This document shows positions 24,001-27,450 of a stretch of 27,450 bases of DNA, piece by piece. Numbering within the stretch: position 1 is the stretch's first letter; the number at the start of each line of letters is the position of its first letter. Position numbers and translations under genes: made by a program. The DNA comes from a bacterium (GTDB taxonomy: Bacteria; UBP14; UBA6098): contig DAOWNU010000002.1 of assembly GCA_030642425.1 (NCBI GenBank), forward strand, positions 1 through 27,450, given 5' to 3'. Under the pieces are notes generated by a model. The model saw nothing but the letters and a program-made list of their open reading frames with translations. It did not search any database and had not been told where the DNA came from.

Positions 24001-27000
24001 TCACTCTCCCACTTTGTGGACTTCGAGGTTCCGAGCCGCAACAGCGGTTACGATAGACTGGACCCGGACTACCTATATTATACACATCAGCATATCGCAC
24101 GCTGGACCTTCTTCGTGGATTGTCATCCGCCCATCTTCACGGGCGCGGATATGTCGCAGGTTTGCAACGACACGATGTATCTGTATTTCCACGATGTTTC
24201 GGCCAACGTTCACGGTATGTATTGCGATGAGTGGATCGCCAATATTGGCGTTTCTCACACCGAACTCGTAGAGGGCGCCGACCTTCTGCTAATCTTCACC
24301 GATACGATGACCGTCCCCGGCGTAACATTCGTCGATACGATCATATATCAGGATCTGAAGCTAAGCGGCGGCGCTTATCCGATGGATGTTCATGTGGCTT
24401 ATCACAATATTCCCGGTCGTGAATATCAGTATTATTACGCCGAACTCATCAAGGATATCGACGATGACCGCGGCGCCTATCTGATGCTCTATGGCGACGG
24501 TTCCGAAGCCACGTGTAATTTCTTCCAGCCCTACGATGAGATCATCTGGGAACTTTATGCAGGCGACAGCCCGGACGTTCCTTGGTATCCGGCTACCGAG
24601 CGCACTGTGTCCGGTGGACGCACCTATCGCTGGTGGCATTCCTTCGATTCGTGGAGTAACCCCGGCACGTGGTTCATGGGCTGGCGTTACGGCGCTCACG
24701 ATTATACCGACATCAATGTGGATACGCTGGATTGGACCTTCTGGCTGGATACGACCTTCTGGCTGGATACGACCTACGACAATTATGAGAACCCGAACTG
24801 GGATCTTATTCAGGTCGATACCTTCCAGATATTCTCGCAGACCTGGCTCAAGAACGTAAGCTGGTACAACGACGAGGCCTACGATGCGTTCATGGTTCCG
24901 CCACATTCCTATAATTACCCGCCCGATTTGAAGGGTGATTATACCAATGTCTGGTTTAATTGGATGGGTCGTTATCGCAACATGACCCCGGGCGGCATGG
25001 ATCCGGTTCTTCTTTGGGAAGACGGCGAACTCGAAGCCTATTCCTTAATGGAAAGCCACGACCCGTATGTGGACTTCTGGGTTAACGATCTGAACTTCAT
25101 CGTTGCCGACATTTATACCTGCACCGATTCTATTATCTGGGAGTGCCTTGTTGGCTCCGATCCGGATGAGGATACATTGAGATTCCGCGTTCCTCGCGTG
25201 AATATCGATGTCTATGACGCAGAAGATGAGCTGGTTTGGTCGCTCGAGGAATACTACGACTGCCATTGCAGTCCCTGCTTCCTCAGCTACTATCCGTCGC
25301 GCACCGCCTGTGTCGATTGGGGCAGATTGCACATCGGCCCGATCGATCAGACCGAACAGTGGCTCTACACGATCCGCAGGATCGATACTCTCGAGATCGA
25401 GCCGGAACTCATTACCGACACGATTATTGGCTGGCAGCATCTCGACCATATCGTCGTGAACCTCGAGTTCAATGTTCGCGAGCCGAATCACTTCCTGCAC
25501 GATACACTGTTCACGAAGTATAACTTCAAATGGGATTACACTGTCGATATGCAGGCGCCGACCGCGATATTCCGCGATCCCGACGCCACGACCGGCTACA
25601 ATGAGGTCAACTGTAACCTCATCCACGACTCGAACCACGACATTAGGTTGAGGCTCGAGAGCATCGTCGATGTCAATGTGGGTTGTGCCCCCGGCACGCT
25701 GAATGCCCCGACGTGGACGACACAGTGGCCGATCCCGGCAGTCGATCCGACATCGGACTTCGTGATTTACGAGTTAGGCACGATGCCTCCGGTAGATGCC
25801 GAGATGGTTTGGAACCCGGCATCGCACTACATCTGGTCTAACGAGATGTTCGTTATCGAGAACTGTGCTCCCGAGGATCAGGTCGCCGATACGATGACCA
25901 TCGGAATCCCCGGCATCGACATATACCACGGTCTGGATCGTTCCGGCCCCGGTATCCCAGTGCCGATGGAGACACATCTCGACAGGGACACGATCTTCGT
26001 CGCGGACAGCGTCTATGCCGCAGCGATCATTCAGGACCGCCTCGGTAACTGGGCGCTCAAGACCAGCCGCAAGGTCGGTCTCGACAACGGTCTTCCCGAA
26101 GTCAAGGGTTTTGCCCTTTCTACGATGGCTATCGATACAGTTGGATTCGACTCTCTCGGAGTTCCGATCCTTGGCGATACCTATCTGTATAACTGGAATG
26201 AAGACCTATTCAAACTTCCGTGGATGGTTCCCGATCAGGACAGCCTCGTCGGAATATTCAACTTCGTGCCCGTTTGCACCGTGTATGTTCGTTTATGGTT
26301 CAACGACAACATGGATATGCGCGAAGCCGATCACCTTTACGGCCATATCGTTAGGTTTAAGCCTTTCGGTTGGACGCACTGGTTCCCGATTCTCCCGCTG
26401 GAGACAGTCGGCGGCGGCCCAACGGGTCTCCATTATCCGCTGTCCCAGTATTACGTGGACTACAGCGATATCTCCGGCGTTATGCCGACATCTCGCCCGG
26501 GCGCCGATAGCGAAGTCGGCGACGAGTCCATGGAAACTCCCGGCGGTGTCGAATCGCTCGACTACGGTTGGAACAGCGACCGCGAGTGGATCGGATACAT
26601 GGTTATCGCCGGCGCAGGCGCAATGGACGGTATCGGAACACTCAGGATACAGGGATTCGATGATAACGCAGGCAACTACATGATGCCAATCGAATTCCCG
26701 CTCCGTGTCGTAACCGGCGATCCGGAATTCGTCACTCTCAGTTGGCCGGGGATGGACACACTGGATGTCGAACATCTCGATCCGTGGAGCGGCATGCCGG
26801 ACGATCAACTGGTTCTCACCGGCTGGTCGACCTCCGATCCGCTTCTTGGCGATTCTACTCGCTGCTCATTCGAGCTGGACGATGCTCGTGAGCACTCGAT
26901 TACCTCATACTGGGATAATCAGCTTGCGGAGACCGACTCCGTTCGCTTCCTGATTTGGTGGCACGAAGATCCGTGGGTTGCTGGAACTACCTTCACCTAC

Positions 27001-27450
27001 GATTTCACGTATCACTGGCTCGAAGATAATATGTATTCAGGAACCATCTCGATCTACGGTAATACTACCTGGGTCAGTATTCCGACTGACGATATCGACC
27101 TGCTCCACGAGTATTATACGACTCTTGGCGGCGCGCCGAGCGTGTATGCAAACAACCAGCTTTATGCCACGATCCTGTTCGAGGCGTTCAGCAGGTTCCG
27201 CCCGACGAACCCTTACATCGCCGATACTCTGTGGAACGTTCGTATCGATAACCACAGACCGAATCCGGAGCTTTCCGAAGTTTCCGGCGGTCAAATACTG
27301 CACAACCATCACACCGTTCTTCCCTTCGGTTCGACCAAGCTGAAGATATGCTGGGCCGAAGACGAAGTTGAACAGTGGGATAAGATGTCGATTTGGCTGC
27401 ATAACCTTATCGACGATGCTAATTACATGCTGTATCCTGTTGGCGGCATG
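21031..27450 (+). CDS. Giant secreted modular repeat protein, partial (runs off the window)
   Basis: I translated every codon from ATG 21031 to the window end: 2,140 codons, no stop, so the protein is longer than this. AAGGAG lies nine bases upstream. Signal peptide: MGKN, a hydrophobic core, then ILAQGG (about 1-24). The rest is hydrophilic, rich in Trp, Tyr, Asp and Thr, poor in Lys, with scattered Cys. A boundary motif, a hydrophobic residue plus Asp or Gly then about three residues and Pro, recurs at residues 554 (VDLSGPNAEL), 800 (IDLEGPTAPD), 1030 (VDCHPPIFTG), 1240 (LDTTFWLDTT), 1506 (VDMQAPTAIF), 1686 (VGLDNGLPEV), 1894 (VVTGDPEFVT) and 2073 (IDNHRPNPEL), giving modules of about 180-270 residues. 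This resembles tandem Ig-like domains of surface proteins. Codons favour C-ending forms (GAC, TTC, ATC, AAC), as in highly expressed genes. Anchoring or sorting signals would lie beyond the window. Function unknown. Confidence 0.93.
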   Translation, partial: MGKNTVFAALLLGLLISTGAILAQGGSGSDWQYCNAFNIVEPDGTPGGPVYGHDIPSWYTTDYSTVSSFTPATTWRRASYELNPAGEEVPVRISHENVVLRLDLLSGTDNVELRGVRLTLFGSRDFDPNEDFAPIHPESTAIHYDVDVTESDTLTGVQFYIDKGVSALSDVDILDRIDIMGIAEQLIIDTLIQPRDTYDPSSPSHTEDTLLEANKWTLVSTAPGTGWKTWEATFYFEDAINIPYEATFNSALYGLPFYRIWIALQMAGCHECYGVEGELGGIEGISNSDSFYVEIEERGDLICYRYNPPIIDLVDMTSTLTDVLRGNPYPDPSTAARWARSEMIKGWDEIPPFIQQLWPRNLISTNDWYSDSVLCGEINDSIFTADEEQPISVTTQDFGTCVDTAFMEIRYINDEFMHTSPGTNFWGRIDSIVWTNPLEYAYDDTNGGNETGWLWQYKHCYNNGTGWGTTGWTTLSNAHSEAYATWIHPQCGTDSFVVMVGNDSTMSRLPVFEDGAYVQVTFRCFSRTNNFRYDYGWTLSPGVMNDTVWTFKVDLSGPNAELDCPSPEGHDNETREFSGANVRRDYIEGQWKYWRWLADSLPTLRLDVYDDYHAVHDHDNHGISTWAGGVGGSGINWRDFEITFAIEHCNGDWDTIIVNENDVNFGVWIDEENNGYNARMFINFEELVIYHPGWAGLVPFASGDFIYVLLTELVDDPDYGQRWEQCMLGDWTTVPPYWNDPYWVIDPHPSGSWGISEGADGNYGTRNTQDDHVPVMWESVGICPYYTEYAYDTLGILRIDLEGPTAPDTFFYPPHQWVTSDSFQIITLNIYDQIACSMFDLDVEDLLIERVSGIYSGSYDEEARLCMNLKVRGCDGSWHPYYHTLPSGSIPDGRNFCVGEPDAVGLNLTKKWNEWGLRVTYDPYRTDTDEAHFRPGDKVCVTVYAWDNAITDCQSEPGTAGPVSGWDDDNDPWTPAEFDSAGWSLWCSDGSLSHFVDFEVPSRNSGYDRLDPDYLYYTHQHIARWTFFVDCHPPIFTGADMSQVCNDTMYLYFHDVSANVHGMYCDEWIANIGVSHTELVEGADLLLIFTDTMTVPGVTFVDTIIYQDLKLSGGAYPMDVHVAYHNIPGREYQYYYAELIKDIDDDRGAYLMLYGDGSEATCNFFQPYDEIIWELYAGDSPDVPWYPATERTVSGGRTYRWWHSFDSWSNPGTWFMGWRYGAHDYTDINVDTLDWTFWLDTTFWLDTTYDNYENPNWDLIQVDTFQIFSQTWLKNVSWYNDEAYDAFMVPPHSYNYPPDLKGDYTNVWFNWMGRYRNMTPGGMDPVLLWEDGELEAYSLMESHDPYVDFWVNDLNFIVADIYTCTDSIIWECLVGSDPDEDTLRFRVPRVNIDVYDAEDELVWSLEEYYDCHCSPCFLSYYPSRTACVDWGRLHIGPIDQTEQWLYTIRRIDTLEIEPELITDTIIGWQHLDHIVVNLEFNVREPNHFLHDTLFTKYNFKWDYTVDMQAPTAIFRDPDATTGYNEVNCNLIHDSNHDIRLRLESIVDVNVGCAPGTLNAPTWTTQWPIPAVDPTSDFVIYELGTMPPVDAEMVWNPASHYIWSNEMFVIENCAPEDQVADTMTIGIPGIDIYHGLDRSGPGIPVPMETHLDRDTIFVADSVYAAAIIQDRLGNWALKTSRKVGLDNGLPEVKGFALSTMAIDTVGFDSLGVPILGDTYLYNWNEDLFKLPWMVPDQDSLVGIFNFVPVCTVYVRLWFNDNMDMREADHLYGHIVRFKPFGWTHWFPILPLETVGGGPTGLHYPLSQYYVDYSDISGVMPTSRPGADSEVGDESMETPGGVESLDYGWNSDREWIGYMVIAGAGAMDGIGTLRIQGFDDNAGNYMMPIEFPLRVVTGDPEFVTLSWPGMDTLDVEHLDPWSGMPDDQLVLTGWSTSDPLLGDSTRCSFELDDAREHSITSYWDNQLAETDSVRFLIWWHEDPWVAGTTFTYDFTYHWLEDNMYSGTISIYGNTTWVSIPTDDIDLLHEYYTTLGGAPSVYANNQLYATILFEAFSRFRPTNPYIADTLWNVRIDNHRPNPELSEVSGGQILHNHHTVLPFGSTKLKICWAEDEVEQWDKMSIWLHNLIDDANYMLYPVGGM
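24736..24774 (+). repeat. 18-bp tandem duplication inside the giant gene
   Basis: Two perfect 18-bp copies (24736-24753 and 24754-24771) plus ACC encode TFWLDT-TFWLDT-T. In frame, so it adds six residues at a module boundary. It looks like a recent slippage event. Confidence 0.85.

Overview
The window comes from a Gram-negative (diderm) bacterium: it encodes CMP-KDO synthesis (kdsB), a LolA-like lipoprotein carrier, a polysaccharide-export secretin-like protein with SLBB repeats, and a Wzi-like outer-membrane barrel. The very large secreted repeat protein, the subtilase with a C-terminal 'GWNFVSLPL'-type domain and the low similarity I recognise outside core motifs suggest an uncultured lineage near the FCB (Fibrobacteres-Chlorobi-Bacteroidetes) group; that placement is inference only. 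GC content is moderate in genes and low in the intergenic regions.

Layout, left to right. (1) 11-472: an array of degenerate 21-bp units whose orientation flips at about 260. (2) 528-4916, minus strand: a tightly coupled three-gene operon encoding an MscS-type channel, then a secreted S8 protease, then a DUF1573/thioredoxin lipoprotein, read from a TTGACA-N17-TATTTT promoter at 4942-4970. (3) 4971-5869: about 900 bp of AT-rich non-coding DNA holding a second 21-bp array (5251-5418) preceded by a strong promoter, a short palindrome, and a long imperfect inverted repeat (5676-5832). (4) 5870-7268, minus: LolA-like protein and kdsB. (5) 7349-10082, plus: ispE, tRNA-Gln(TTG), prs and rplY, a housekeeping group. 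The promoters of the divergent LolA-like and ispE genes lie so close to their ATGs that both mRNAs look leaderless. (6) 10084-18834, plus: an exopolysaccharide/O-antigen assembly cluster that starts one base after rplY: SLBB export protein, Wzz chain-length regulator, Wzy-like polymerase/ligase, Wzx-like flippase, RmlD-like reductase, and a DUF1972 glycosyltransferase. (7) 18983-20497: a Wzi-like outer-membrane protein. (8) 20498-21030: a long, structured, promoter-rich leader. (9) 21031-27450: one uninterrupted reading frame of 2,140 codons that runs off the right edge, a giant secreted protein built from recurring modules of about 180-270 residues.

Together, regions 6-9 are cell-surface construction: glycan subunits are made and flipped (RmlD, glycosyltransferase, Wzx), polymerised (Wzy, Wzz), exported (SLBB protein) and possibly anchored or secreted with help from the Wzi-like barrel, next to a giant surface or secreted protein. 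KdsB and the LolA-like protein supply the LPS core and lipoprotein traffic of the same envelope. The items that most deserve a second look are the two 21-bp arrays, the giant repeat protein with its long leader, and the 157-bp inverted repeat.
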